NCBI RefSeq assembly: GCF_007874125.1
Contig: NZ_CP040128.1
Coordinates: 1,798,001 to 1,862,000, forward strand
Length of the DNA stretch: 64,000 bases
Source of the DNA: Noviherbaspirillum sp. UKPF54
Lineage (GTDB): Bacteria > Pseudomonadota > Gammaproteobacteria > Burkholderiales > Burkholderiaceae_D
Direction: 5' to 3'
Positions 19,035 through 28,864 of the stretch are shown piece by piece. The position numbers were made by a program, and so were the translations under genes. The notes beneath the pieces were generated by a model. It made no database searches, was not told the DNA's origin, and saw only the letters and a program-made list of their open reading frames with translations. How positions within the stretch are numbered: the first letter of the stretch is position 1; each line of letters begins with the position of its first letter.

Positions 19035-20030
19035 CTACGGCACCGGCGGCGCGTCCCTGAGTTTTTCCCAGGGCGAAGTGATGCGCCATTGCGCGATCCA
19101 GTCGGCCGGCAGCACCAGACTCAGGGCACCGACATCGGCCACCAGCGGGCCAAGCGCAGCCGGCACCAGCTTCACGTCCTGAGTGAGGGCGGGCAGATGG
19201 CTGGCGATTTCCTGCTCCACCACGGGCGCCAGCCACTCGCCGTGATGCTGCCAGACCGTGCCGCCGATGACGAAGACGCGCGTGTCAAGCGTCGCGACGA
19301 TGTTGTACAGCGCACGCCCGAACCACCGCGCCGCTTCGAACACGGCCGCGCGCGAGGCCTCGTCGCCATCGCGCGCGGCAGCAAACAGCTTCGATGCGCT
19401 CGTGTGCAGGCGAGCGCCTATGTTACGTCCCGATGTGAGCGATTCGACATCGCCGCGATTGCCGCAGCCGCACAGCGTATCGCGTTCGCTCACCAGCATG
19501 TGGCCGGCGTGACCGGCGTTGCCGTTCTTGCCATTCAGGATATGGCCGTCGACACACAGGCCGAATCCGATGCCGGTGCTCCAGGTGACGTAGGCGCAGT
19601 CGGGTTCGTCGATGACGGCGCCGAAGGTGCGCTCCGCGATCAGCGCACCGACGCAGTCGTTTTCCAGCCGCACATGGTCGAAATGCTCGCGCAGCACATG
19701 TTCCAGCGGGATCGCGGTCCAGTCATTGGGCAAATCGGAGCCCGCCGTGAGCCCGCCGCAGATGTTCGGCGTAGACAGGCTGGTCAGGCCGTCGGCGCGC
19801 ACGAACGGGCCGCAGGAACTCACGCCCAGCTCGCGCACCGCCGTCAGTTCGACGCCAGCCATGCGGCATGCCTGTTCCAGCAAGGCGATCGCCTGTTCCG
19901 GCAAGGCGCGCTCGGTCCCGGACTTGACCGTCGGCTGTACGACCCGGGCAAGCGGCCCGTCGTTATTGCAAACCATGGCGGCAATCTTGGTGCCGCCGAT
20001 ATCGATGGCGCCGATGTAGCGGGTTTCCAT
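19035..20030 (-). CDS. ROK-family sugar kinase with altered zinc site
   Basis: A 331-aa cytosolic kinase. It has the N-terminal phosphate loop AIDIGGTKIA (8-17), the catalytic Asp125 in LENDCVG, and WSTGIGFGLCVDG. The ROK zinc motif is normally C-x-C-G-x-x-G-C; here it reads C187-G-C-G-N-R-G-D194, so the last Cys is replaced by Asp, while the upstream His (GHAGHM) is kept. It lies 21 bp downstream of the GH15 gene. A glucokinase that captures the glucose released there is the likely role (inference); fructokinase is the alternative. Confidence 0.87.
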   Translation of the reverse strand: METRYIGAIDIGGTKIAAMVCNNDGPLARVVQPTVKSGTERALPEQAIALLEQACRMAGVELTAVRELGVSSCGPFVRADGLTSLSTPNICGGLTAGSDLPNDWTAIPLEHVLREHFDHVRLENDCVGALIAERTFGAVIDEPDCAYVTWSTGIGFGLCVDGHILNGKNGNAGHAGHMLVSERDTLCGCGNRGDVESLTSGRNIGARLHTSASKLFAAARDGDEASRAAVFEAARWFGRALYNIVATLDTRVFVIGGTVWQHHGEWLAPVVEQEIASHLPALTQDVKLVPAALGPLVADVGALSLVLPADWIAQWRITSPWEKLRDAPPVP

Positions 20031-20051
20031 AATAGAACTCTTCTCGTTTCG

Positions 20052-21839
20052 TCAATACGCCTTGTCCCACGGGATGCTGAGCCGCGCCGCGCAATGGATC
20101 AGTCCCACCATGCTGTATGTCTGCGGAAAATTGCCCCACAGCTCGCCGCTGTCCGTTGCCACGTCTTCCGACAGCAGGCCGAGGTGGTTGCATCTGGAAA
20201 GGACATTGGCGAACAATTCGCGCGCGCGCTCCTTGCGCCCGATCTGCGCCAGCGCCAGTATCCACCACATGGTGCACACCAGGAATGCCGTTTCGGGACG
20301 CCCGAAATCGTCTTCCTCGTCATAACGCAGCATGAAGTCGCCGCGCCGCAGATGCCGTTCGGCGGCTTCGACGGTGGCGACGAAACGCTCGTCGCGCGGG
20401 TCGAGGAACTGGAACTCGGCCATCAGCAGCAGGCTCGCGTCGAGCTTGTCGCCTCCGAAGGTCGAGACAAAGCTGCCGAGCTGCGCATTCCATGCGCGCT
20501 CGCAGATTTCGCGGTGTATTTTCCCGGCGTGCTCGCTCCAGAGCCTTTCTCGCTCCGGCAAGCCGAGCTTGCGCGCGATGATGGCCAGGCGGTGGCAGGC
20601 GGCCCAGCACATGATGCTGGAAAAAGTGTGCACCCGGGTCGCGCGGCGCAGCTCCCACAGCCCGGCGTCAGGCACGTTGTACTGGCGCACCGCCTGCTCG
20701 CCGAGCCGCTCCAGGTCGTTGAACATCTGGCGCCCGGCGGGCCGGTCCAGCCGGGTGTCGAAAAAGGCATGGGTGCTAGCCAGCACTGCCGCGCCGAAGA
20801 CATCGTTTTGCACCTGGAAATACGCCAGGTTACCGACCCGCACGGGCCCCATGCCGCGATAGCCGGCCAGTGCCGGCGCGATCCGCTCGTCGAGCACCGC
20901 CTCGCGCCGGATGCCGTATACCGGCTGCAACGGCCGGTCGCGGGTGTCGGCGATGATGTTCAGGATGTAATCGAGGTAGTGCTCCATGGTGCCGGTGGCG
21001 CCCAGGCTATTGAGCGCGTTGACCACGAAATAAGCGTCGCGCAGCCAGCAGTAGCGGTAATCCCAGTTGCGTCCGCTGCCCGGTGCTTCCGGGATCGAGG
21101 TGGTCACGGCGGCGACGATGGCGCCGGTGTCGTCGTACGCATTGAGCTTGAGCGTGATCGCCGCGCGGATCACCACCTCCTGCCATTCGAAAGGAATGGC
21201 GAGATTGCGCACCCACTGGTGCCAATATGCCTGGGTCTTTTCGTAGAATGTGCGCCCGACTTCGTGCGGGGCGCCATCCACCGTTTCGTCCGGCCCCATG
21301 AGCAGCGTCACGCTGTCGTGCAGGAAGAAAGGCCGCTCGTCGAGCACCGACGACACCGAGGCATCGGTGGTCAGCCGCATCGGCTGCGACATGCCGTGGT
21401 AGGAAATATGGTGCGCGCCGCAGCGCACTTCGGCGCGCGCGCTACCGTAATTCAGCGCCGGGCGCACGCGCAGCGCCACGCGCGGACGCCCCGCGACACG
21501 CCGCACCACCCGCACCAGCATCGCCGGCGCAAACATGCGGCCATGCAGGTAGAAGCGCGGCGCAAAATCGATCACCTCGATGCCGTTGCCGGCCACATCG
21601 CGAAAGCGCGTGATCAGGATCGCGGAATTGCGTTCGTAAAACTGCTCGGACTCGGCGCAGCCATCGAGTTCCACGTCGATCTGGCCAAAGCCGGCATCCT
21701 GCGCATCCGACTGCAGCAGCGAACAGCATATCGGGTCGCAGTCCAGGCAGGGATAGCACCACCAGACGATCGATGCGCGGCGATCCACCAGCGCGCAGGT
21801 GCGTGCATTACCGATAAGCCCAAGGTCAAGAGTTTTCAT
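20052..21839 (-). CDS. Glycoside hydrolase family 15 (glucoamylase/trehalase)
   Basis: A 595-aa protein. It has the bacterial GH15 N-terminal beta-sandwich domain (residues about 1-210) and an (alpha/alpha)6 barrel with the acid-site signature GRNWDYRYCWLRDAYF. Near the C-terminus is the base-site region SGELWGNFPQTYSMVGLIHCA. No signal peptide is present, so it acts in the cytosol. The start at 21839 (MKTLDLGLIGNARTCAL) fits the family; the frame is open 34 codons further. Next to otsAB, trehalase activity is more plausible than starch hydrolysis, but the motifs do not separate the two. Confidence 0.9.
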   Translation of the reverse strand: MKTLDLGLIGNARTCALVDRRASIVWWCYPCLDCDPICCSLLQSDAQDAGFGQIDVELDGCAESEQFYERNSAILITRFRDVAGNGIEVIDFAPRFYLHGRMFAPAMLVRVVRRVAGRPRVALRVRPALNYGSARAEVRCGAHHISYHGMSQPMRLTTDASVSSVLDERPFFLHDSVTLLMGPDETVDGAPHEVGRTFYEKTQAYWHQWVRNLAIPFEWQEVVIRAAITLKLNAYDDTGAIVAAVTTSIPEAPGSGRNWDYRYCWLRDAYFVVNALNSLGATGTMEHYLDYILNIIADTRDRPLQPVYGIRREAVLDERIAPALAGYRGMGPVRVGNLAYFQVQNDVFGAAVLASTHAFFDTRLDRPAGRQMFNDLERLGEQAVRQYNVPDAGLWELRRATRVHTFSSIMCWAACHRLAIIARKLGLPERERLWSEHAGKIHREICERAWNAQLGSFVSTFGGDKLDASLLLMAEFQFLDPRDERFVATVEAAERHLRRGDFMLRYDEEDDFGRPETAFLVCTMWWILALAQIGRKERARELFANVLSRCNHLGLLSEDVATDSGELWGNFPQTYSMVGLIHCAARLSIPWDKAY

Positions 21840-21937
21840 GCGCAATCGTTTGCCGGCAACGGCAAATTCAGGATACTCCAAATCGGTGTGGCCCGCGAGG
21901 TTCGACCGACTGCCGGTACGCCATGCCCCGCCGCAAA

Positions 21938-22738
21938 TCACGCAGCGCCGGCGATTTCTCCCCGCGTCCGGCTGGGCGCGCCCGCGCGTCGTAGGCGCTG
22001 CACCAGATCATCCAGCAAGGGCGCGACGTCTTCCAGTTGCGGCAGAAAAAATTCGGCCGCGCTGCGCGCCGCGTACTCAATGCGGATCGCCAAGATCGTG
22101 TGGCGCGGCAGGCGGAACACGTCCTCGTCAGTCACGTCGTCGCCGGCATACAGCGCACGCGGCGCTCCGGTCATGCTCATCAACTGCCTTAGCGCATCTC
22201 CCTTGTGCGCCGCGTCCGGCGGCACCAGGTTGAACACATGCTTGCCCGCCACTACGCGCGGCGCAGGCACGAGTTGCTCGAACAGCTCGTCCAGCCTGCG
22301 TGCCGCCTGCGGCTCCCGCGCATGACGATAATGCAGCGACAGCGAATAACGCTTGTCTTCCATCACGATGCCGGGATCTCCCATGGCGCGCAAGGCCGGC
22401 TCCAGTTGCGCGCGCCATTGAGCGCACAGCGCCCGGTGGCGCGCCGCGTTGGTTTCCCAGCCCGGTACGCCTTCCAGCCCATGATTGCCAATAATAAAAT
22501 CCGGCTCAAACCCGAGCCGGTCGCGGATATCGTCCACCGAACGGCCTGTAATGATGGCGATCGGCGCAAACTCCGCCAGCGCCGCTAGCCGCTGACGGAT
22601 GCCTGCCGGCAGCCGCGCCTGGTCCGGGTGCGGCACGATCGGCGCCAGCGTGCCGTCGAAATCGAACGCGCACAGCAGGCCCGGCCTGACATATTCATCG
22701 AGGCGTCTTCGCCCCTTCTCCGAGTGCAGCGCCATCAT
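21938..22738 (-). CDS. otsB: Trehalose-6-phosphate phosphatase
   Basis: A 266-aa HAD-superfamily phosphatase that converts trehalose 6-phosphate to trehalose. The catalytic aspartates are in FDFDGTLAPIV (residues about 25-35). Motif II is IIITGRSVDDI, and the metal site is ALYAGDDVTDEDVF. It starts (ATG-ATG) one base after the otsA stop codon, so the pair is translationally coupled. Length is normal for the family. Confidence 0.96.
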   Translation of the reverse strand: MMALHSEKGRRRLDEYVRPGLLCAFDFDGTLAPIVPHPDQARLPAGIRQRLAALAEFAPIAIITGRSVDDIRDRLGFEPDFIIGNHGLEGVPGWETNAARHRALCAQWRAQLEPALRAMGDPGIVMEDKRYSLSLHYRHAREPQAARRLDELFEQLVPAPRVVAGKHVFNLVPPDAAHKGDALRQLMSMTGAPRALYAGDDVTDEDVFRLPRHTILAIRIEYAARSAAEFFLPQLEDVAPLLDDLVQRLRRAGAPSRTRGEIAGAA

Positions 22739-22739
22739 G

Positions 22740-25019
22740 TCACACCACCCGCCGCAGCGGCTTGCGGCTGTGCGCCCGGATCTTGGTCATGATGCGCTCG
22801 CGCTGGCGCAGGCGCGCGGCATCGAGCAGCATGCGTCCGGCCCAGCGGTAGATATTGAAATCCTTGACCAGCGAGCGCATGCTGCGCATCCGTTCGCGCT
22901 GCTCCACTTCCGGCATGGTCAGGGCGCGGTACAGAGCGTCGGCGCCCTGTTCGATGTGATACGGATTGACGATCAGCGCCTCGTGCAGTTCCCGCGCCGC
23001 ACCGGTGAACTGCGACAGCACGAGCACGCCGCGTTCGTCGTCGCGCGCGGCGATGAATTCCTTGGCGACCAGGTTCATGCCGTCATGCAGGCTGGTGACC
23101 AGGCAAACGTCTGCCGCACGGTAATAGCGATTGACGGACTCGGCGTCGTGATGTTCGGCCTTCAGGATGATGGGCTGATAATTTCCGTTGGAGTAACGAT
23201 TGTTGATGCGTTGTACCAAGGCGCGCACGCGCGCGTCGAAGTTCTGGTACTCGTCCAGCGAGGAACGGCTGGGAGCGGCGATCTGGATCATGGTGAAGCG
23301 CCCGACCAGGTTCGGATGCAGCTCCAGCATGCGCTCCACCGCCTGGAAGCGCTCGATGATGCCCTTGGTATAGTCGAGCCGGTCGACGCCGATGCCCAGC
23401 AGATGGTCGGCCGGCATGCCATGCTCTTCGCGCACCGATGCCCGGCACTCCGCCACGCCCGGCTTGTCGCCATTGCCGTTTTCCGGCCAGGCGATCGAGA
23501 TCGGATAATGCTCGACCTGGGTCAGCTTGCCGCCATAGGAAATGGTCGAGGCTTCGTGTTCGATGCGTGTTTCGAGATACCTATCCACGGTTTCGATGAA
23601 GTTCTTGCAATGGAATTGCGTGTGGAAGCCGAGGATGGTGCTGCCGAGCAGTCCTTCCAGGATTTCCTCGCGCCACGGGCAGATGCCGAAGGATTCCGGA
23701 TTCGGCCACGGAATATGCCAGAAGGTGATGATGGTCGCCTTCGGCAGCACGTTGCGCACCATGCGCGGCAGCAGCGCAAAATGGTAATCCTGCACCAGCA
23801 CCACCGGGTCGTCGGTGCGCGCTTCCTTGATGACCGCATCGGCGAAGCGCTGGTTGACCGCGACATACTGGTCCCAGTCGGAGGAGCGGAACACCGGACG
23901 CACGTGCGCAATATGACACAACGGCCACAGCCCCTCGTTGGCGAAGCCGTAGTAATAACCCTGCTCTTCCTCCTTGGTCAGCCAGACGCGGCGCAGCGTG
24001 TAGGACGGATTGGCCGGCGGCACAGGCACGCGGTCGAAGCGGTCCACCACGTCTCGGTCGGCCGAGCCGCTGCCGTGCGCGATCCAGGTGCCGGAACAGG
24101 CGCGCATGACCGGCTCGACCGCCGTGACCAGTCCGCTTGCCGGACGCTGCACCTCGATTCCCTTGCGCGTGCGCATGTGCAGGTAGGGTTCGCGGTTGGA
24201 CACCACCAGCACCTCGTCGCCGGCCAGTTCCTCGTGCAGGAGCGTACGCAGCTTTTCCGGCGTCCACAAATGGGTGACGTCATCGCGCGTCCTGCGCTCG
24301 AGGCTGAACTCGTGCAGCAGCATGCGCAAGTCGCCTTCCAGCGGCAGCACCTCGGGCGGAGTCGACTGCTGCTGCGGCCGTGGCCCGATTTCGCCGCGCA
24401 GTATTCCCTTCATCGATGCTATCCAGTTGCGCCACGACAGGTGGGCGATGAACACCGTCACCAGCGAGATCAGCAGCGTGAGCACGGCGAACAGCGTGAT
24501 CACATAATGCTTGGTGTCGGCGCTGCGGCGCTCGATAAAGCTCATGTCGTGCGCCAGGACCAGGGTCCCGAGAAAACGTCCTTCGTTTTCCAGCGGGCTG
24601 ACCGAAACATGCAGCGCGCCTTCGGGCAGCCGTATCAGCGACTGTCGCTTGCCGTCGGTCTCCATTTTCACGTTGCAGCCGAGCGACTTGGGATAGGTGG
24701 AGGTCTTGTACAGCAGCTTGCCATCGGCATCGCAAAAGGCGATCGCATACAGCCGCTCGTCGCGCATCGCGCGGTCGAACAGCTGTGTGATTTTCTTCTC
24801 GGCACCGGCCGGCACATATTCCTGCAGTGGGTCCTGCAGCGCGTTGGCCAGGGATTGCGAACGGGTATCGAGGTCCCGCACGAACCAGCGCAGGGTAAGG
24901 TCATCGACCAGCGGGACGACGACATAGGCGGAAACGCCCAATACCAGGGCAAGCGGCAATACAAACCGCAACGAGAGACGAAGAAGCCGTGAATGCATGG
25001 TTGATTTCCGATAATTCAT
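22740..25019 (-). CDS. otsA: Trehalose-6-phosphate synthase fused to an N-terminal membrane sensor-like module
   Basis: A 759-aa protein, about 270 residues longer than ordinary OtsA. The C-terminal part (about 268-750) is a GT20 synthase making trehalose 6-phosphate from UDP-glucose and glucose 6-phosphate; it has [39 protein letters not shown] and [12 protein letters not shown]. The N-terminal part has TM1 (about 18-38), an extracytoplasmic Cache-like domain (39-170, with [16 protein letters not shown]), TM2 (171-193), then a HAMP-like connector. The enzyme is therefore predicted to be membrane-anchored and possibly gated from the periplasm. The start is 25019 or Met8 (24998). Confidence 0.93.
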   Translation of the reverse strand: MNYRKSTMHSRLLRLSLRFVLPLALVLGVSAYVVVPLVDDLTLRWFVRDLDTRSQSLANALQDPLQEYVPAGAEKKITQLFDRAMRDERLYAIAFCDADGKLLYKTSTYPKSLGCNVKMETDGKRQSLIRLPEGALHVSVSPLENEGRFLGTLVLAHDMSFIERRSADTKHYVITLFAVLTLLISLVTVFIAHLSWRNWIASMKGILRGEIGPRPQQQSTPPEVLPLEGDLRMLLHEFSLERRTRDDVTHLWTPEKLRTLLHEELAGDEVLVVSNREPYLHMRTRKGIEVQRPASGLVTAVEPVMRACSGTWIAHGSGSADRDVVDRFDRVPVPPANPSYTLRRVWLTKEEEQGYYYGFANEGLWPLCHIAHVRPVFRSSDWDQYVAVNQRFADAVIKEARTDDPVVLVQDYHFALLPRMVRNVLPKATIITFWHIPWPNPESFGICPWREEILEGLLGSTILGFHTQFHCKNFIETVDRYLETRIEHEASTISYGGKLTQVEHYPISIAWPENGNGDKPGVAECRASVREEHGMPADHLLGIGVDRLDYTKGIIERFQAVERMLELHPNLVGRFTMIQIAAPSRSSLDEYQNFDARVRALVQRINNRYSNGNYQPIILKAEHHDAESVNRYYRAADVCLVTSLHDGMNLVAKEFIAARDDERGVLVLSQFTGAARELHEALIVNPYHIEQGADALYRALTMPEVEQRERMRSMRSLVKDFNIYRWAGRMLLDAARLRQRERIMTKIRAHSRKPLRRVV

Positions 25020-25372
25020 GCGCCGCCGTCCCGCGCACTACCGGCGGGATGGCATGCATTTTCAAGCGTCGAGGCAAAGCGCCGCATATCGCGCCTGCTG
25101 CGAGCCATGGTTGATTGAGGGGGAACGTACCCGGAATGATTCGAGACATGGGAGCCCATCACCGGATTGTTGTTCTGTATATTTGAAAAAGATCATCATT
25201 TGCCCCAATAGTTCCGCCCGCGTGGCACCCGGTGCGGTACGGAGGCAAATCATGTCTTGGAGAAATAGATCGCACACGGCGCAGGGGTATATGGAAAAGG
25301 GCGGCGCCTGTCACCAGTGCGCCGCCCTTCCAATGTCAGGCGATAGGCCGCGCGATGCGGCATTACCTCGTA
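25020..25372. other. Region upstream of otsA
   Basis: 353 bp. The left part must hold the otsA promoter, but I see no clear -35/-10 or operator. The right part holds the terminator of the 74-aa gene (25295-25329). Short open frames here show no sign of being genes. Confidence 0.5.
25295..25329 (-). terminator. Rho-independent terminator after the 74-aa gene
   Basis: AAGGGCGGCGC (25297-25307) and GCGCCGCCCTT (25319-25329) form an 11-bp perfect stem with an 11-nt loop. Read on the minus strand the stem runs into TTTT. It lies 44 bp after the stop codon of the small gene. Confidence 0.75.
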
Positions 25373-25597
25373 TTAAATTCCATAGCGCTCGCGTAACAGG
25401 CGCCGCACCAGCACTTCGGTTTCCCTTCCCGTATCCATGCCCGCCTGATGCTCGAAAACCACGGTATGTTTCGAGTCGCCGCTCGCCGTCCCTTTATCAT
25501 CCGTGACCGAAATTACAGCCATCAACTTTCCAGTTTCCAATTCTTCGATATGCGCCTCGGCGCGCCATTGACCTACGGTATAACTCAGCGTCTGCAT
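25373..25597 (-). CDS. Small hypothetical protein (74 aa)
   Basis: Soluble protein beginning MQTLSYTVGQWRAEAHIEE and ending VRRLLRERYGI. The ATG at 25597 has TTGGAGA 7-13 bases upstream, and the gene has its own terminator, so it is probably real. It contains a short beta-strand pattern (LMAVISVTDD, HTVVFEH) and a C-terminal helix. I do not recognise the family. It is bracketed by the c-di-GMP protein and otsA, on the same strand as both. Confidence 0.72.
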   Translation of the reverse strand: MQTLSYTVGQWRAEAHIEELETGKLMAVISVTDDKGTASGDSKHTVVFEHQAGMDTGRETEVLVRRLLRERYGI

Positions 25598-25881
25598 CAA
25601 ATATCTCCAAAGGTTCCAATCAGGACCGCTCCTCTATATAAGCAAATTCTGGCCCGGCTGCTCTTGATGCCGGGCGGCACATAATCACATTCAAGAACAA
25701 TGCGCCGCCGCTCCGCGGCAATCCACGGAGATTCCATTTCCACCGACTATGCGATGATTCAAGTAAATATTTCACACCGCAGGGCCAGGCTCGATGATGG
25801 CGCTCAATCCCTGCGCCAAATTTATCTATCGCGGTGCACCCATGCGGCCACTCATGCCCGCGCCTTGCGCCGCCAGCTCCT

Positions 25882-28563
25882 TCAGCGTGGCGACAGCACA
25901 CGGTTTTCCTTGAGCAGCATGGTCAACTCCTCGAACGGCACCGGCCGGCTAAATAGATAGCCTTGCATTTCATCGCAGCCGTTCTCGCGCAAAAAGCTCA
26001 GTTGCTCCTGGCTGGAAACGCCTTCCGCGATCACGCTCATCCCGAGGCTATGCCCAAGGGAAATCACGGCGCGCGCGATGATCGCGTCGTTCGGATCGGC
26101 GCCGATATCTCGCACGAACGACTGGTCGATCTTCAGTCGATCCACCGGAAAGCGCTGCAGGTAGCTGAGGCTCGAATAGCCGGTACCGAAGTCGTCGATG
26201 GCCAGCCACAAGCCCATCTCCCTCAGCTCGTGCAGCAACTTGATGACTTCCTCCGGGTTGGTCATCACCAGGCTTTCGGTCAGCTCCAGCTCCAGGAACG
26301 ACGCATCCAGCCCTGTCTTCATCAGCGCCGCACGCACCACGTCGATCAGCGGCTCCGGTTCGAGCTGGCGCGCCGAGATGTTGACTGCCACCCGCAGCGG
26401 CGCCAGCCCGATTTCCTGCAGCGTCTTGATATGCGCGCAGGCGCTGCCCAGCACCCACTCCCCGATCGGCACGATCAGGCCGGTTTCCTCGGCCAGCGGG
26501 ATGAAGGTTGCCGGGCCGACCGTAGCACCGCTCGCGCATTTCCAGCGCAGCAGCGCCTCGACGCCCACGATGCGTCCGCCTGCCAGTTCGACCTTGGGCT
26601 GGTAATGCAGCGCAAACTCTTCGCGCTCCAGTGCCTGGCGCAGCTTGGCTTCCAGCGTCAGCCGCTCGTTCACCCGCTTGTTCATCGCTGGCGTATAGAA
26701 CTGGAAATTGTTGCGGCCTTTTTCCTTGGCGCGATACATGGCCGCATCGGCGTTCTTCATCAGGGTATCGGAGTCCAGACCGTCCCTCGGATAGAAGCTC
26801 ACGCCGATGCTGCAGCTGATGAAGAACTTGTGGCCTTCCACATCGAACGGCCGGTCGATAGTCTTGAGCACCCGCTCCATGAGCGCGGCGACGCTCTGCT
26901 CGTCCCTCTGCCCCACCAGCACGAACGCGAACTCGTCGCCGCCGTAGCGCGCGATCGTGTCCTGGCCGCGCAGGCAGCGCACCAGACGCTCCGCCACGCG
27001 CTTGAGCAGTTCGTCGCCAACGTTGTGGCCCAGGCTGTCGTTGATGAACTTGAAGTTGTCGAGATCGATGAAGCCGACCGTGACGAAGGTGCGCTCGCGC
27101 TGCGCGGTCGCGATGGCCTGGCGCAGTCGGTCCTTCAGCACATTGCGGTTGACCAGTTCGGTGAGAGTGTCGAAATTGGCTTGGCGCTCAAGCTGCGCTT
27201 CGTAATGCTTGATATCCGTGATGTCGTTGAGCACGCCGACGAAATGCGTGACCGTACCGTCCGGGCCGCGCACCGGCGCGACGTGCACATCGTTCCAGAA
27301 CAGCCGGCCATCCTTGCGGTAATTACGCAGGAGCACGCTCGATTCTTCGCGCTGCCGGATGGCATTGCGGATCTGTGCCACGCCCGCCTGCTCCCTGTCA
27401 TCACCCTGCAGGAAGCGGCAATTTCGGCCGACCGCTTCCGCCACGCTGTAGCCGGTAATGTTCTCGAAAGCCGGATTCGCGTATTCGATATTGCCTTCCA
27501 GGTCGGTAATGATGATGGCATTGACGCTGGCCTGGATCGCGCGATTCTTCAGCCGCAGGGTTTCTTCGGCCCGGCGGCGCTCGGTAATGTCGATGCCCAT
27601 GCCCGCGATGCAGACGTTGCCGTCCAGCTCGATTCTCCCGGCCGTGAAATAGTAAGGAATGCGAGCGCCGTTCCTGGCCTCCAGCTCGGCCTCCGCCGTG
27701 CCGCTACCGGCATCCAGCGCGTGGCGCATCATCGACTGCGCCGCCTTCTTTCCTTGAAGTGTGGCGAAAAAATCGAGCGCATGGGCGCGTGTCATCTCAT
27801 CGTTGGAATAGCCGGTGATCTGTTCAAAATTCCGGTTCCAGCGCTCGAATTTTCCGTTGCGGTCCACTATGTAGAAAATGCCGGGCAGGCTGTCGATGAT
27901 GGCCTGCGACAGCGCCGCCTCGCGCCCGCGCCGTTCAACCTCCTGCAGCAGAGAGGCATTGACCCGGTTCAGCTCGGCCGTTCGCTGCGCCACGCGCTCC
28001 TCGAGCGCACGATTGGTTTGCCGTAACTGCGCCTGCGACAAGTCCCGCTGCGCAACAGCACTTTCGAGTTGGGACAGGGTCTTGCGCAGTTCCAGCTGCG
28101 CGACGACCTCGTGCGCCAGCGTGCGCAGCGCCTGCTGCTGTTGCGGCGTCAGCTCACGCGGCACGCGGTCCATCACGCTCAGCGTGCCGAGCACATAGCC
28201 GTCGTGCGAGATCAGCGGCGCGCCCGCATAAAAGAGGATGCCCGATTCCGCGGTAACGAGGGGATTGTCCGCGAAGCGCGGGTCGCGCCGTGCATCCGGC
28301 ACGATGACCAGTTCCCGGGCCTGCATCGTGACGCTGCAGAATGCAATCTCGCGCGGCACCTCGTTGAACTCCAGGCCAACCTTCGCCTTGATCCATTGCC
28401 GCTTTTCATCCATCAGCGACACCATCGCGATCGGGGTATTGCAGATGGCGCTAGCTAGATGCGCAATGTCGTCGAACCGGGCTTCGGGCGCGGTATCCAG
28501 AATCTGGTAGCGGTCCAGCGCCTGCAGACGCATGCGCTCAGCCATGATGCCGGAGTGGCTCAT
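25882..28563 (-). CDS. GAF-PAS-LOV-GGDEF-EAL c-di-GMP photoreceptor candidate
   Basis: An 893-aa cytosolic protein. A GAF domain spans 23-160, a coiled coil 160-215, PAS 222-330 and LOV about 345-450. The LOV domain has GRNCRFLQG with adduct Cys382, Q386, N414 in RNYRKDG and N424 in FWN. GGDEF (about 465-625) has intact GGDEF at 541-545 and inhibitory-site RGQD at 532-535. EAL (about 640-885) has EALLRW, ELTES, DDFGTGYSS and KIDQSF. Both cyclase and phosphodiesterase motifs are complete. The LOV glutamine before DIT is Leu445. I chose 28563 (MSHSGIMAER) as start; the frame is open to 28722. Confidence 0.9.
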   Translation of the reverse strand: MSHSGIMAERMRLQALDRYQILDTAPEARFDDIAHLASAICNTPIAMVSLMDEKRQWIKAKVGLEFNEVPREIAFCSVTMQARELVIVPDARRDPRFADNPLVTAESGILFYAGAPLISHDGYVLGTLSVMDRVPRELTPQQQQALRTLAHEVVAQLELRKTLSQLESAVAQRDLSQAQLRQTNRALEERVAQRTAELNRVNASLLQEVERRGREAALSQAIIDSLPGIFYIVDRNGKFERWNRNFEQITGYSNDEMTRAHALDFFATLQGKKAAQSMMRHALDAGSGTAEAELEARNGARIPYYFTAGRIELDGNVCIAGMGIDITERRRAEETLRLKNRAIQASVNAIIITDLEGNIEYANPAFENITGYSVAEAVGRNCRFLQGDDREQAGVAQIRNAIRQREESSVLLRNYRKDGRLFWNDVHVAPVRGPDGTVTHFVGVLNDITDIKHYEAQLERQANFDTLTELVNRNVLKDRLRQAIATAQRERTFVTVGFIDLDNFKFINDSLGHNVGDELLKRVAERLVRCLRGQDTIARYGGDEFAFVLVGQRDEQSVAALMERVLKTIDRPFDVEGHKFFISCSIGVSFYPRDGLDSDTLMKNADAAMYRAKEKGRNNFQFYTPAMNKRVNERLTLEAKLRQALEREEFALHYQPKVELAGGRIVGVEALLRWKCASGATVGPATFIPLAEETGLIVPIGEWVLGSACAHIKTLQEIGLAPLRVAVNISARQLEPEPLIDVVRAALMKTGLDASFLELELTESLVMTNPEEVIKLLHELREMGLWLAIDDFGTGYSSLSYLQRFPVDRLKIDQSFVRDIGADPNDAIIARAVISLGHSLGMSVIAEGVSSQEQLSFLRENGCDEMQGYLFSRPVPFEELTMLLKENRVLSPR

Positions 28564-28864
28564 GACTTGGTCCCACCGTCGATCAGGATTCGCCTTCTGT
28601 CGGATGTGCCCAATTTGCGTGTCGATCTTCTTGGCCTGGATGATGTTATGACGCTTCGCTACACTAAACGTTCTCCACCTAACCTTGCCGCACATCACCG
28701 TCCGGAAGGGTGGAAAATACATGGAGCAGAAACGGAGAGGATGTTTCTGTAATCGAAACTCGATTGCGCTACGTTAAACGGTGTAGCATGGACAACACAT
28801 AAGTTGGATGGCAATGCCAGCTCACTTACCCAGGAAGCCTTATTTCACCTGATCATTCATTTCT
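28564..28864. other. Intergenic region between the LOV-GGDEF-EAL gene and ppnN
   Basis: 301 bp between divergent genes. It must contain both promoters. I see a moderately AT-rich stretch near 28740-28830 but no convincing palindrome or -35/-10 pair. The left 159 bp are an open extension of the c-di-GMP gene frame that I judge non-coding. Confidence 0.4.

Noticed and set aside
18951..22325. 1124-codon open frame on the plus strand over the ROK, GH15 and otsB genes
   Set aside because: The translated product is Arg/His/Gln-rich and repetitive, without any domain, and is antisense to three genes with complete catalytic motifs.
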